From: Chrysophaeum taylorii
Lineage: Eukaryota > Sar > Pelagophyceae > Pelagomonadales > Pelagomonadaceae
Direction of reading: 5' to 3'
DNA length: 64,000 bases
NCBI GenBank assembly: GCA_029834535.1
Contig: JAQMWT010000084.1
Location: forward strand, 72,001 to 136,000
A program made the position numbers and the translations under genes. Below the pieces are notes generated by a model. The model did no database searches. It was given only the letters and a program-made list of their open reading frames with translations, and was not told where the DNA came from. The stretch's first letter is position 1. Every line of letters begins with the position of its first letter. Shown here in pieces: positions 28,731 to 38,659 of this stretch.

Positions 28731-29489
28731 TTAGATTTGAAATTTTTTTGGGGTGGTTTGTGGGTACTGTGATTTTTTAAGAATGCTTATTAATTGACCC
28801 TGATTCTCCGGTTGTAGGTCGGAGAAGTAGTTTAAAAATGTGGGTAGAGCGGAGGAGCCTGGTGTCGTACTCAGCTCTCGTTGACGTATAGCACAGGATA
28901 CAAACAGGTCGAGTAAGAGATCAAATAACTCTTTAGGATTATCAATGATCGCACACTTGGTTTCTACAGAGTGCAGGAGAGCCGAACATACAATTAGATG
29001 TTCAAGGCTCGTCACTGAGAACTGCGAGAGTTGGAGAAAAGTGGATCCTGTTTTGTCGTCTGGATTAGCGAGGAAACCAGTGCTATTAATGTTTCTTTCA
29101 TTTAGCTGAGTTAATAGGGCATCTTTAAGTTGCTTGTTTATGGGGATGTCCTTATTGAAACGCAGTATAGCTTCACGGACATGTTCTGGCTTGTCCTCTG
29201 TACAAGCCAGCTTGTGACTATCGAGACAAGACTGTAGTCTTGGCGTGCCATGTGTTGATAACATACAAATAGCACAGATAGTCAAGTAAACTTGACGGGG
29301 AACATAAAAACGATGACATTTATGGTCATCGGATTGCAAATGAGATTGAACCAGCTTCAGAGTTTCATCAGACTTTAACTCGTCTTCGGTACCAGAAGTA
29401 ATGACAAGCGGCGTGCCAGGGGCAGATGTCTTCATCAAGCCTTTCGTGCACAAAGTAAAGAGCCCACAATTAGTGCTCATAGAAAGCAA
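28731..29489 (-). CDS. Retrotransposon extra ORF, helical part
   Basis: A 252-codon ORF between RNase H and the coiled-coil ORF. It is mostly predicted helix with Leu/Ser-rich segments such as TSLEHLIVCSALLHSVETKC and RQVYLTICAICMLSTHG; no catalytic motif is visible. It could be a capsid-like or structural protein displaced to the 3' side, or a protein unique to this family. The unassigned stretch between it and RNase H (29490-30120) has stops in all frames I inspected except a 29766-30425 minus frame that overlaps RNase H in another phase, so more of this coding region may have decayed. Confidence 0.4.
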   Translation of the reverse strand: MLSMSTNCGLFTLCTKGLMKTSAPGTPLVITSGTEDELKSDETLKLVQSHLQSDDHKCHRFYVPRQVYLTICAICMLSTHGTPRLQSCLDSHKLACTEDKPEHVREAILRFNKDIPINKQLKDALLTQLNERNINSTGFLANPDDKTGSTFLQLSQFSVTSLEHLIVCSALLHSVETKCAIIDNPKELFDLLLDLFVSCAIRQRELSTTPGSSALPTFLNYFSDLQPENQGQLISILKKSQYPQTTPKKFQI

Positions 29490-30120
29490 ACGATTTACGC
29501 GAATGCCCTCATTCGGGGCTATGTCATGAAATGGTTTGATTCGCTTAAAACCAAGACAGAGAAGAGATGAAAGAAAAATTGTAACTTAGATACATCATTG
29601 GTTTCATACGCAGCTTGCATGACAGTCTAAACAGATTTAGAAGTCCAATCATTCGTAGCCGGCAAGGGTAGTAGGTGGTTTAGACTAGAAAGACCATCGA
29701 AGAAGGGATTGCCATCAAGCATGCCGACCAAGTCGAAATTTGTGTGCTCTTGTAAAAAATAAGCACTAGTAACCTGAGGACCTTAGGTGACAGTTTTTAG
29801 CACCGTCGCAGGTGAAGTAGGTGCAGACTTTGCTGCGGCCAGATATGATGCATTTCATAAAGTGGCGGCCGCGATAGATGTACGGTCGCGCATTGTAACA
29901 GTAGGCGACCTGGGCAATAAAGATATACCACGTCCGCTGCGAAGATGTGAATGCCGCCGATTGGCAGCAGCCGTGTTCTCTGAAGAGTTCAATTCCAATA
30001 CATGAAAAATAGCAAATACAAGGAAGAACTATCAAGTTCAGCGAAGGATGAATCTTGCATAAATCCGTCGCTGCGAGGGCTAGTTTAATGTCGTTGCGGA
30101 CATAAAGATGAGGGTAAGGT
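29490..30120. other. Non-coding or decayed stretch inside the retrotransposon
   Basis: Between RNase H and the extra ORFs of the minus-strand element. Composition matches the element. No recognisable domain; a minus-strand frame at 29766-30425 is open but unlike any family I know. Confidence 0.45.
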
Positions 30121-30711
30121 TTAATCGTCTTGCTGGACGATGGTTTGTTGTAAACCAAGCAGAGTACGAAATGTTGAAAAGAGGGGAGCACCAAAGGTTC
30201 TCGTAAGGCCGTCGGCAGCATTATGTGAGCCAAAAATATGGTGCAACCGGATTCGTTTAAGCTGAACATAATCGCGTATTCGGAACCAGCGCGTGCTGAT
30301 CGCATTAGCTTTGGTAGCACTGTCTGGATTATTTGACAAATGAATAGCGGAAGCAGAATCCCCAAGGATAGGGCTGTTGCGGATGAACGACATATCCGAC
30401 GGTAGTGGACTGTCGTGGCCATCATAATCCAGCAGCAGATCTTTTCCTGAAGGTTGGCGGAGATAGTATCGAGGATTTATCGCGAGGGCCATCTCCATCA
30501 TAAGTTTACGCAACCAAACCACATCATCAGCGCAAGTATTAAGAGCAATAAGCTCACTTTCATGGGTGGAAGTAGCTGTTATAGGTTGGAGCTTGGACTT
30601 CCACGTAACAAGAGAACCAAATAAGTAAACTGCATATCCAGTTGTACTCTTGCGGTCACGTTCATATGATGGCGCGTTATCAGCATCTACAAAATGCAAC
30701 AAGAGGATCAA
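30121..30711 (-). pseudogene. Copia-type RNase H domain of the retrotransposon
   Basis: A 196-codon ORF giving the C-terminal RNase H of a Copia polyprotein, which degrades RNA in RNA-DNA hybrids during reverse transcription. Typical motifs are FVDADNAPSYERDRKSTTGY (first Asp), WKSKLQPITATSTHESELIA (Glu in the S-x-E-x-E position), GDSASAIHLSNNP (third acidic residue) and a final HHIFGSHNAADGLTRTFG, the counterpart of the usual ADxLTK. It is separated from the reverse transcriptase ORF by about 90 bp containing stops, so the polyprotein is broken here. Confidence 0.8.
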
Positions 30712-30798
30712 AATTACCAGAATCCACCTGCTCTGCGGTGTCGTCTAACATGGTTGCCATGTCAGAGCGATTGCCAATGACAGAGCGCAAGTGGTCCA

Positions 30799-33201
30799 TT
30801 AAAGCGGAAGACTTTGAATGATACCATAGGCGGAGGTTCGGTTCTCAGGTTTGCGAAGATATCGAAAGGTACCAACCAATAGCTGGACGTGCAAAGAGGA
30901 TGGAGTGTGCATCCCTCGAGAGCATCGGCTGAGACTTCGAGAGAGATCTGGCCGGCAAGATAACTGAACCAATGTCAATTCACCAAGGAGGGTCGAAAAA
31001 GTAGTAAGAATGTACTTGTCCGTCTCAGATGACTGCTCTCCAGTTTTATAAGTAGCAGAGGGCGACATCGGAGTCAAAGAAGGTTCCAATTTTAGTAACA
31101 TAGAGTGCTCCTCGAAGATTGCGTCGATTTTAGCCTGACAATCCTGTGAGATGGACCCATTATAAGTTCTCGTAACTCGCATACCCAAGAGAGTGTGTAC
31201 TTCCTCAAAAGCTTCAACAGAATATTGCTTCTTCGTAGCCTGTTGAAATTCAAGGCGAAGTATCTCTGAGGTGCAAATGACGACAACGTCGTCCACAGAT
31301 AAAGTGCACAACAAAAAGTTAGCATCATCTTGGACCTTAGCGTATATGTAAGTGTCTGTACGAAAGCGATGATATCCAAGAGAATCGAAGAACCCATTGA
31401 TCGTTTGGTTCCAGAATACCGGACTCTGCCGTGGTCCGTAAAAGGACTTTAGCAATTTGGGGAGTCGACGCCCATTGTATTCGGCGTCTTCAGGATCCAA
31501 TAAATAGATGCCTTGCGGGAGCTTGACATATACATGAGAATCGATAGGAGCTTGGACGAGCGCAGTGGGCACGTCTATATGATAGACGGGAAGCCGAAGG
31601 TGCGCAGCTAGTGCCAGGACACAATGAATACCTGTAAGCTGCGCCATTGGGCTGAACGTGTTGAAGAAGTCGGTGCCGAGGGAAGCTAGAAACCCCCTGA
31701 GCACCAACCTAGCCTTGTGCTTGGTATATTCACCGGCCGCATTGGTCTTGATACGCAGCACGAGCCTGGTGTCGATGGGCTTGGAGTTAGCCATCGGCAG
31801 CGACAATTTAAAGCAGCCGAACTTGACTATGTCGAAGATCTCCTTGGAAATCGCGGAGATGTAGGCCTTGCGATCAGCGTCTGAGAGACCTTTTAGGCAG
31901 GTCAGCTCATACTCATCAATCTTGATATCTTTGGCTTCCATCTTGTACTCATCAGGGCCGACGGTGCTAGGATCTTGATCTTGAGTCAAATAGGTGATGG
32001 CATAAGAATCGGCATCAGAATGAGCGGGAGCATGTTCGGGAGTTTCGACTAGTTGAACAACGAGTAGAGGATCAGCTTGTAGGTAAGACTCAATATAGTG
32101 AGCCTGCACAGTGATGTAGTCCTCGATGTCAGAGAGGCGTGGGTCGGAATCACCATAGGTGGAATTATTATGTGCCATAATAGCGTCAGGCGTCAACAGA
32201 GCGTTTGCGTATTGTGCGGTAGGCACTTGAAATGCTTGCGCATGCTCTGCAATTAGATGGACGAGAGTACGAGGTGAATGGAAATCCGAGAGGTTGGTTG
32301 TGTCGAGAAAACGAACTGGAGGGGCAGACCATGGACGTATATGTCTTCTCTGGTTCTCATCAGAAGAAGCACGTAAGCAAGATGGTTGCGAAAGAAGGTG
32401 GTGAGCGTGGTGATGAAGGGCTGGGGTAAAATCCCCCTCTGGAGCCATAGTCGTCCAGTGGATGCCATTAGAAGCATGAAGGGTGTGGAGGGTGGGGTCC
32501 AAGAAGGTGATGTAGCGCTTCGACAGATCATATTTAAAATCGGCCAAAGTGCCACCTGCCTGCTTGTAATCGACTTTAGTGGGCGAGGCAAGGCGAGCTT
32601 GGACAGCTTGTAAATTGGCTTTACGTCGAGGTTGAGGTTGATTAGGACCTTGGGTAAGACGTAGAGCATCTTGTGAGAAAAGTTCACGAAATGTGGGCAG
32701 AATGGGCAAGGCATTTTGCGGGAGGTCAGGTGTGGTCGGTGTTTCGACTGGGGCAGCAGAAGCGGGAACCATAGCAAAAGAAGCTGGAGCTGGTGAAGGA
32801 GTGGAAGTAGTCCCCCTCTCGTGTTCAGTGTCGGTTGACACAGCAATCCCCCTCTGCGACGCATCACTCGGGGGGCTTTGAACAGAAAAGGGTACCTCAG
32901 GAGAAGGTGCAGGTGGTGGGGATTGTTCATAATCGGGAGGAGACTTAGAGGTTAGATAAGGAAAAGTAAGTTTGGAAGAGACACGGACTTGACCGTTCTC
33001 TGGATTAAGAACAACATCAGCTAGATGATTAACATGCGGTGTAACTAGCGGGTTAATGGCATTAGCGCCACACAAGTAGATGTAAGGGCGACATCGACGT
33101 TCATACTTACGAAACTCTGTAGGTTCCAAGTGCAAATAACAAACAGAGCCAAACTGTTTTAGGTAGTCTTGTTGAGGAACGTTACATTGGTCGAGCAACA
33201 T
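30799..33201 (-). pseudogene. Copia-type integrase tail and reverse transcriptase ORF
   Basis: An 800-codon ORF. The first ~90 residues are the Copia post-integrase segment (QFGSVCYLHLEPTEFRKYER). After a low-complexity linker comes reverse transcriptase: TKHKARLVLRGFLASLGTDF, the catalytic Asp in YHIDVPTALVQAPIDSHVYV, KLPQGIYLLDPED and the double Asp in LSVDDVVVICTS, where most Copia elements have YVDD. It ends with the RPDLSRSLSRCSRGMHTPS region that normally leads into RNase H. It copies element RNA into cDNA. The ORF is open over its full length, but adjacent ORFs are in other frames, so this copy is probably not functional alone. Confidence 0.85.
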
Positions 33202-33328
33202 TTGTTAGGGACTAACTAGTTAGGGACTTCACACTTTATTATAAATGCTTTCGAGAGAGACATTAGGAAGGAGATTATAGGACTGAACAGCATGAATTAC
33301 AGCCCTCAGAAATGTGGAGCAGGGTCTG

Positions 33329-33727
33329 TTATAGGGCGGCCCTTGTATGGCACTTCAGTAGGCTCCTAAGTCTAGTGGACGCAGCAGTTGCTATATGACC
33401 AACAGCGGCTTCTACCTCATGATTAATGACATGTAAGTACGGCGGGAAAGCAGACATACTAATGTCATGTTCAACACGATAGGGAGTTGTAACGTAATGG
33501 GACAAAAAGGGTTTAAAAGAGTCACAGTAGATTTGTTTCAATTGCACATGGACATAAGTAGAACAGGAATTGCGAACAAACTCGAGTGCTTTGCAGAGTT
33601 CGCTAGCATTCGTAGTGCGACAGAAATACACTAACAAAATTGTGAAATAAGACACTTGAAGACCAATATGTGGCGGAATTGACCCCACTCGGAGAGTACG
33701 GAAATGTATCCACCGTCGCATGCCCAT
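33329..33727 (-). pseudogene. Integrase catalytic core, C-terminal part, frameshifted
   Basis: Continues the integrase whose first Asp lies in the upstream ORF. In this frame the sequence reads SYFTILLVYFCRTTNASELC, then the second Asp in LKQIYCDSFKPF, and the last catalytic residue in VINHEVEAAVGHIATAA (E of the D,D-E triad; usually NGxVER). The frame change from the methyltransferase-integrase ORF lies near 33650. A stop and about 130 bp separate it from the next ORF. It is a decayed part of the retrotransposon polyprotein. Confidence 0.7.
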
Positions 33728-36042
33728 GCTTCGCCAGGTTGGAAAGTCTTTTCGAAGGACGGCAGTTTCTTTAAATTATGTGGATGCGGGAGTTTCTTCT
33801 TGTGGAGAGTGCAGTCAACACAAAATTTCCGATAGGGAACGTCAGAGGGGTGATGACCAGGATTCGAGATGACCTGAACAGCCTTTATGGCTTGAGAGTC
33901 ACTCGAATGATGAGTGTCATGAAAAATTGTAGCGCGTCGCTGTGCATCGCGAAAGGCGAGTGTACCACGAGAATGTACTTTCCTGTCATAAAAAGCATAT
34001 TTTTTGTGTTGTTGTCTTGGTGTTATTAATGGGATAGGTTTTTCTCTGGGTTTAGAGGTGGAAGTTGATGTATCATTTAAAGACGAGATGTTAGACACAA
34101 ATACGCGTGCAACACAATCGACATCAAACGAAGGTAGATCGGGTTTAGTGGACAGGTTATCACAACACATGAAAGTTTTAGATGTTAAATGTTGCATTAT
34201 AAGGAAACTCTGAGAATGTAATTGTGAATGATCTGTAGGAAAGACGTTGGTGAAGAAAGTGGACCTGAATATTTTGGTTAGTTTGGCATGATCGGGATCG
34301 AAAGATGGAGATAAGGTTAATTTACGCAGATTATAGACGATCTGGCACAAACGTGTGAACAACACATGATAGGTGCCAGCTGGAATAGCATTTGCAATCA
34401 TGTCACAACACAAATCAGGAGGTATAGACAAAAGAAAATTAGTTTGGTGCGCTGTGAAATTATTGGCGCGCGCCAATTCTCGTGGCGAATAGTGTCGAAG
34501 TCGACCGACTCTTGGGTCGTAGACTAACATGTTTGCATATCCACGGATAGTGGGAGTGGGAGTGTAGCTTGTATGTACTTCAGCTCCGATTATTCTATCA
34601 CTAGAAGCGATGAAGCCCAGATACCTGCTTTGAGACAAATGCATGTCATTTAGAGCAAAAGACCTGTCGACAAACTCGAGATGGTTAGTTTTCGAGTAGA
34701 AAATTAGTGAATCCTGAAGCACATGAGAACTGTGCGAAACAAGAGTATGCATTAAGCAACGTGTGTCCCGCAGTTCACTGATGTGTTGATATGCTTGACA
34801 AAGCCATAAAAAAACAGTTGCAGATTCTAAAATAGCCATTTTGTCGACTCCACTCTCATGCGATTGCAGGGTATAAGTCTCACCAAAACGGTTGATATGA
34901 GCCTCATACTTGGAAGAAGCTTTGGTGACAGTGATGTCACCACCTGTGTGTCTTCCACCTGTGATGTAGATGATGGGAGTGGTTAATGATTTATTTAAGA
35001 ATAACCTACGTGTGGGTTCGTTAGTTTCGAATGTAGTTATACGAGAAGACACAGGTAAAGTGATTGATTGTGGGAACAAGCGCCCCATAATATTATATAG
35101 GATGACAAATGCTTTGAATTCAATACGCGATGTCATACAACGCAAGGGTTGCTTTGAATTCGTCAGGAATCCTAGGCGAGAGTTTGATCTATTCTTAGTG
35201 CCATCCTGAGAAGGAAGTGCAGACGTTTTCTGTGAGTGCAGACGTAGAAAAAGCATTGCTAGAGTCTCCAGCTCTGCTACAGTCAAGCGAACAGATCCAG
35301 TGCGATTAAAGGTACCAAAAGTCTTTGGATTTGACACGAAAGAAACATCTGGAAAAACTTGCGTCCATGGTTTGTCGACATACAGTTTTCGACTTATGGC
35401 ATTGCTATTATCAGCAATGTCAAGAAAGGAAGTGGCCCGTTTATTGGGCCAGGAGAGCAAGTCCAGAGGACCAGAATTGTATTTGCGGGCAACAAGGATC
35501 CATCGTCCCCTGGATTGATAATCGCCACACAAATAACAAGGAAAACGATCGCAGATGTCCACTGTATAGTGCATGGAAGAAAAGAGCAAGCTAGCAACTC
35601 TGATATGGTCTTCATAAGATGCACGATGCGGCGGGGTCATCTCCATAAGGAGGACAAGAGGCTTTGTAAGTTCAAGCACACTTAAAGCACTTGGAAACAA
35701 AGAATCGTCCATATCTCGTTCAAAAGTCGAGATGGCTCTCCCGTTGTTTACATTTCTATTTGTGCACGGAGAAGTAAGTTCCACGATATCGGAATAGTAT
35801 TTAGCACGTTCATTCTCCGAAGCACGATGCAGATACGTTAGGAACTTGGGGAGAGATGGAAAAATTTCTATGGAGTTGCCAAACCTAGTTCGTGGCATGT
35901 GCGTAAGAGTTTCATCGCTCTCAACAAGAACTTTGACGTTGATGTTGATTCCCAAGTCATGAGTAGCACTAGCTAGAAATTCTGGAATGGACAAGCCAGA
36001 GCAAAGAAGAGTAACTGTGGGAGTGCGAGAGTTAGATACCAA
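33631..36042 (-). CDS. Cytosine-C5 DNA methyltransferase fused to retrotransposon integrase N-terminus
   Basis: An 803-codon ORF of the retrotransposon. Residues about 8-565 carry C5-methyltransferase motifs in canonical order. Motif I is TVTLLCSGLSIPEF, motif II VLVESD and motif IV DIVELTSPCTNR with the catalytic Pro-Cys at residues 92-93. Motif VI is VLLMEMTPP (Glu134, where ENV is usual), motif VIII is YQSRGRWILVA (exact QxRxR) and motif IX is RHYSPRELARANNF. Motif X is MIANAIPAGTYHVLFTRL. About 330 residues between VIII and IX would be the target-recognition region. From about residue 700 follows the integrase zinc-binding HH...CC (HDTHH...FCVDCTLHKKK) and the first catalytic Asp in EAWACDGG. 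It is predicted to methylate cytosine in DNA; target sequence unknown. Confidence 0.8.
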   Translation of the reverse strand: MVSNSRTPTVTLLCSGLSIPEFLASATHDLGININVKVLVESDETLTHMPRTRFGNSIEIFPSLPKFLTYLHRASENERAKYYSDIVELTSPCTNRNVNNGRAISTFERDMDDSLFPSALSVLELTKPLVLLMEMTPPHRASYEDHIRVASLLFSSMHYTVDICDRFPCYLCGDYQSRGRWILVARKYNSGPLDLLSWPNKRATSFLDIADNSNAISRKLYVDKPWTQVFPDVSFVSNPKTFGTFNRTGSVRLTVAELETLAMLFLRLHSQKTSALPSQDGTKNRSNSRLGFLTNSKQPLRCMTSRIEFKAFVILYNIMGRLFPQSITLPVSSRITTFETNEPTRRLFLNKSLTTPIIYITGGRHTGGDITVTKASSKYEAHINRFGETYTLQSHESGVDKMAILESATVFLWLCQAYQHISELRDTRCLMHTLVSHSSHVLQDSLIFYSKTNHLEFVDRSFALNDMHLSQSRYLGFIASSDRIIGAEVHTSYTPTPTIRGYANMLVYDPRVGRLRHYSPRELARANNFTAHQTNFLLSIPPDLCCDMIANAIPAGTYHVLFTRLCQIVYNLRKLTLSPSFDPDHAKLTKIFRSTFFTNVFPTDHSQLHSQSFLIMQHLTSKTFMCCDNLSTKPDLPSFDVDCVARVFVSNISSLNDTSTSTSKPREKPIPLITPRQQHKKYAFYDRKVHSRGTLAFRDAQRRATIFHDTHHSSDSQAIKAVQVISNPGHHPSDVPYRKFCVDCTLHKKKLPHPHNLKKLPSFEKTFQPGEAWACDGGYISVLSEWGQFRHILVFKCLISQFC

Positions 36043-36078
36043 AGTTCCCGTATGTAGCAGATGGGGATTAAGTCTGCG

Positions 36079-36513
36079 TCATATGGGCGGTGATAGTTGT
36101 TTGCGTATGTATACAAGCTGAGAGTACATAGACTCCAAGATAGTCTTGTACCAGGGAACGTAGATTACACGTTCAAGCAGCTTCGTATAGAGACCCTGCA
36201 TTTCCCGTTGTTCACTGAAGGAACACAGCTTAAACTGTAGCGAGCGAAGTTCCATCTTGCGCGCCTTAGCCTGCTGTAGCGAGTAGATGGGCAGAGTGGG
36301 AAGCAAGTTGTCAAGTCTGAACAGAGGGATTTGCACATTATCATCAATCTTACAGGTGATGTTTGACTGACCCTTAAATTCAGTGCCAAAAGATATGCAT
36401 GCCAAGTTTGTCTTCACCCCATTGAGGGATACTGATGATATGGAGATCTGGGTCGTTGTTCTGATTTTGCTTAGGAAGGAACAGAGCGACATCCAATTTG
36501 ACGTAACCAACAT
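36079..36513 (-). pseudogene. Polyprotein linker between protease and methyltransferase
   Basis: A 144-codon ORF in a different frame from the protease ORF, which it overlaps. Its last ~100 residues (KGQSNITCKIDDNVQIPLFR, LPIYSLQQAKARKMELRSLQ, RVIYVPWYKTILESMYSQLV) look like the protein region that once joined the protease to the methyltransferase. Two frame breaks therefore flank it. No independent domain recognised. Confidence 0.4.
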
Positions 36514-37582
36514 CAGGATGATTAGGGAGAGCTGGTATCACCGTGCGAAGGATCATCGCGTGAGTGATTCTTTGTTTATTGGTTGCTGTCTGAATAGCCG
36601 GAGACAGTGAATCGGGCAACTTATCGATGTGCAAGGGATCAGCATAACGTCGAAAATTTATGGCATGGTGCGAAGCACAGGTATCAGCATAACCAGACGT
36701 AGTCATCTTTGGAAGATTATACACATTGTACAATTTTAGCATAGTAGCATAACACGCATGTGTAGAGCTTTGATCAAAAACATGCTGAGTTAAGAAAATC
36801 TGCGTTTGATCAGAAGGCGTGACTAAGAAAGTTAAACCGGTGTTAAGAGGTAACTTAGGAAGTATCCTAGGCGGTGCTGTATTGTCATCTTCCTCTCCGT
36901 CATGCTGGGTCTTACCCTGTTGCTCATCAGATTTGGGTGGGGCTTCCAGAGCATTACGGCGGACAACAGCACTTTGAGCTTTTGCACTAATATGCTGCAG
37001 TAGCGGTTGCGGAATGTTATCGATAGCTGAATCTTTGACTGTTAGGAAGGTTTGAAACAACTGTTCCATATCAGTGGTCCCCCTCGCCCCCCTCTGCTCC
37101 GCATCACTGGGTGACACTGTAGGAGCAGAAGTATTTACACCATCCTTTTCTTCAGGGACATGAGAAGATGGATCGGAATCGAGGAGACCAGCGATAGCTT
37201 TAGACATGGAACCGACACGAGACATACAAAGTTGCACTTGAGTGGCTTCATCTGGATCAAGGGTTTGTGTGGAGGCATAAGAAGCAGTAGTCCACAATGT
37301 GTTTAACAGCGTCTTCATCTCTTCTTGAACATTCTTAACTTCAGTGGATGGATTAGGATTAGCGTCCTGGAGTTTGCGAAAAAGATGGCGAAGTCGTTCC
37401 GTTTGATAGCCAGCCCTTTCCATTAAAGACATATTTGAGCGTGAGCTGCGATTAGTTGTCTGCGGATAGATAGGGCGGTCGTAACTGTTGCCTTTGAGGT
37501 TATAATTAGATGGAGGACGATTATAGGAGGTATCTCTAGGCGAGATTGATGCAGACTTGTCCTTAGCGCAGTTTACGCGCAT
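36380..37582 (-). pseudogene. Gag C-terminal region and aspartic protease of the retrotransposon
   Basis: A 400-codon ORF. The first ~250 residues are hydrophilic, Gln/Asp/Pro-rich gag-like sequence. A Copia-type aspartic protease follows: TTSGYADTCASHHAINFRRY aligns with the family's DSGASxH active site, with Cys in place of the conserved Gly after the catalytic Asp-Thr. Further on, GYVKLDVALFLPKQNQNN aligns with the usual VLYVPxLxxNLxSV region. The enzyme would cut the polyprotein, but the Gly-to-Cys change probably inactivates it in this copy. The frame ends before the linker ORF. Confidence 0.6.
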
Positions 37583-37959
37583 TGAAGCCTGATTTACCAG
37601 TGGCTATAGCCAAGAGAGCGTAAGTGCTGTCAAGAGTATCATGAGATTCTTGGATGGTGTCCATTAGTAACACTTTCGGGGTTTTAGAAGACGTTGTTCC
37701 TGGTATGTAAGGACCCAAGAAGAGGGTTTATCCAGTCGACGACTTGTGGTGTACTTGGTTTCATTATAAACCCGCAGAAGCTACTCAAGCAACGGACGGA
37801 CGGTCGGATCCACCAATTTTAAAATAGAGTGATCCAGGGTGGTGTTGTTGCGGGAGCGAGTCTCATAGACTTTACACCACTTCAGGAGCGATTGAGAGTA
37901 CCTCGCGTGATCAGACGGGCTGGCGTAAGTCTTGTAGAGCTCCTCGTGCGCTTTAAGCG

Positions 37960-38650
37960 CTATGATGGAGTTACTAAACTGGATTTAACCTCTTCTGTAA
38001 TCAGCTGATTTGCCTGAGTCTGAAAAGCAAGCAGTTGTTCAACAAACACATGAGCGTACCAATCAACATTAAGGGTCATCCTGTTGAATTGCATTTTGAG
38101 CTCGGAAACGTCTGTCGACGATACCGTCTCGTAAAAGTAATAGGCCAAGAGCATTATGGCTCGCGTTTTATTGGGATGGGCATTCTTAGCATACAGTACC
38201 TTCATTTCTGCCCAAAATGGCTAGAGCTGGCTTGTCAATGGACTCGGTATTGAAGAACGTGTAGAGGAAGCTTGCGTACGTCTCGGAATATTCAAGCCAA
38301 TCGGCTTTAGAAAAACCTGTGTAAGTTATGGTGATTAGAGACTGATTATACACAATTGACTTCGGAAACTGCATGTTTAATTGACTGATAACGCGTTCGA
38401 CTTCAGCGTAAATTTCCGGGCGTACAAGATTATAGTTAGATCAAGATTATACGCGCCCCGAAAGAATAAGCGCGTTAGGTTATTGCGCTCATCATCTGAT
38501 AGCATATGTGAATTATTTATATGCCACACTTGGAGATGCTCAGGAAGAGCGGATACATCAGGCAGGTTAAGAGCCTGTATTTGTACAGACAGTGCTTTTA
38601 GGAATATGAGTGGAAAGAATGTTCTGAGGTTTTTAGTGGCTAGTGCTCCT
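37960..38650 (-). pseudogene. Gag-like N-terminal region in three frames, 5'-truncated
   Basis: Three overlapping frames together read as one protein. Frame one runs from 38650 (NLPDVSALPEHLQVWHINNS, RNNLTRLFFRGAYNLDLTII). Frame two is 38374-38186 (SFLYTFFNTESIDKPALA). Frame three is 38205-37960 (FYETVSSTDVSELKMQFN). It matches the plus-strand ORF at 25995-26546. The coding sequence is already open at 38650, where retrotransposon-like composition ends, so the start of gag and the 5' LTR are missing. Between 37583 and 37959 nothing readable was found. Confidence 0.6.
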
Positions 38651-38659
38651 GGCGGTTTA

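Larger units (their letters stand above)
27050..38650 (-). mobile_element. Copia-like LTR retrotransposon carrying a DNA cytosine methyltransferase, 5'-truncated
   Basis: Minus-strand element, read from high to low coordinates: gag-like (38650-37960), gag/protease (37582-36380), linker, methyltransferase plus integrase N-terminus (36042-33631), integrase C-terminus (33727-33329), reverse transcriptase (33201-30799), RNase H (30711-30121), extra ORFs (29489-27994) and an LTR-like end. Integrase before reverse transcriptase, with Copia-type RNase H motifs, places it in Ty1/Copia. It is AT-richer than host genes. At least six frame breaks and a Gly-to-Cys change in the protease make this copy defective. 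The 5' end stops inside gag at about 38650 next to a hAT remnant; no 5' LTR is present in the window. A SINE sits in its 3' end. Confidence 0.8.

Noticed and set aside
33631-36042. Host DNMT gene hit by a transposon insertion, rather than an element-borne gene
   Set aside because: The methyltransferase continues in frame into the integrase and sits in the middle of the polyprotein order, on the same strand and with the same base composition.
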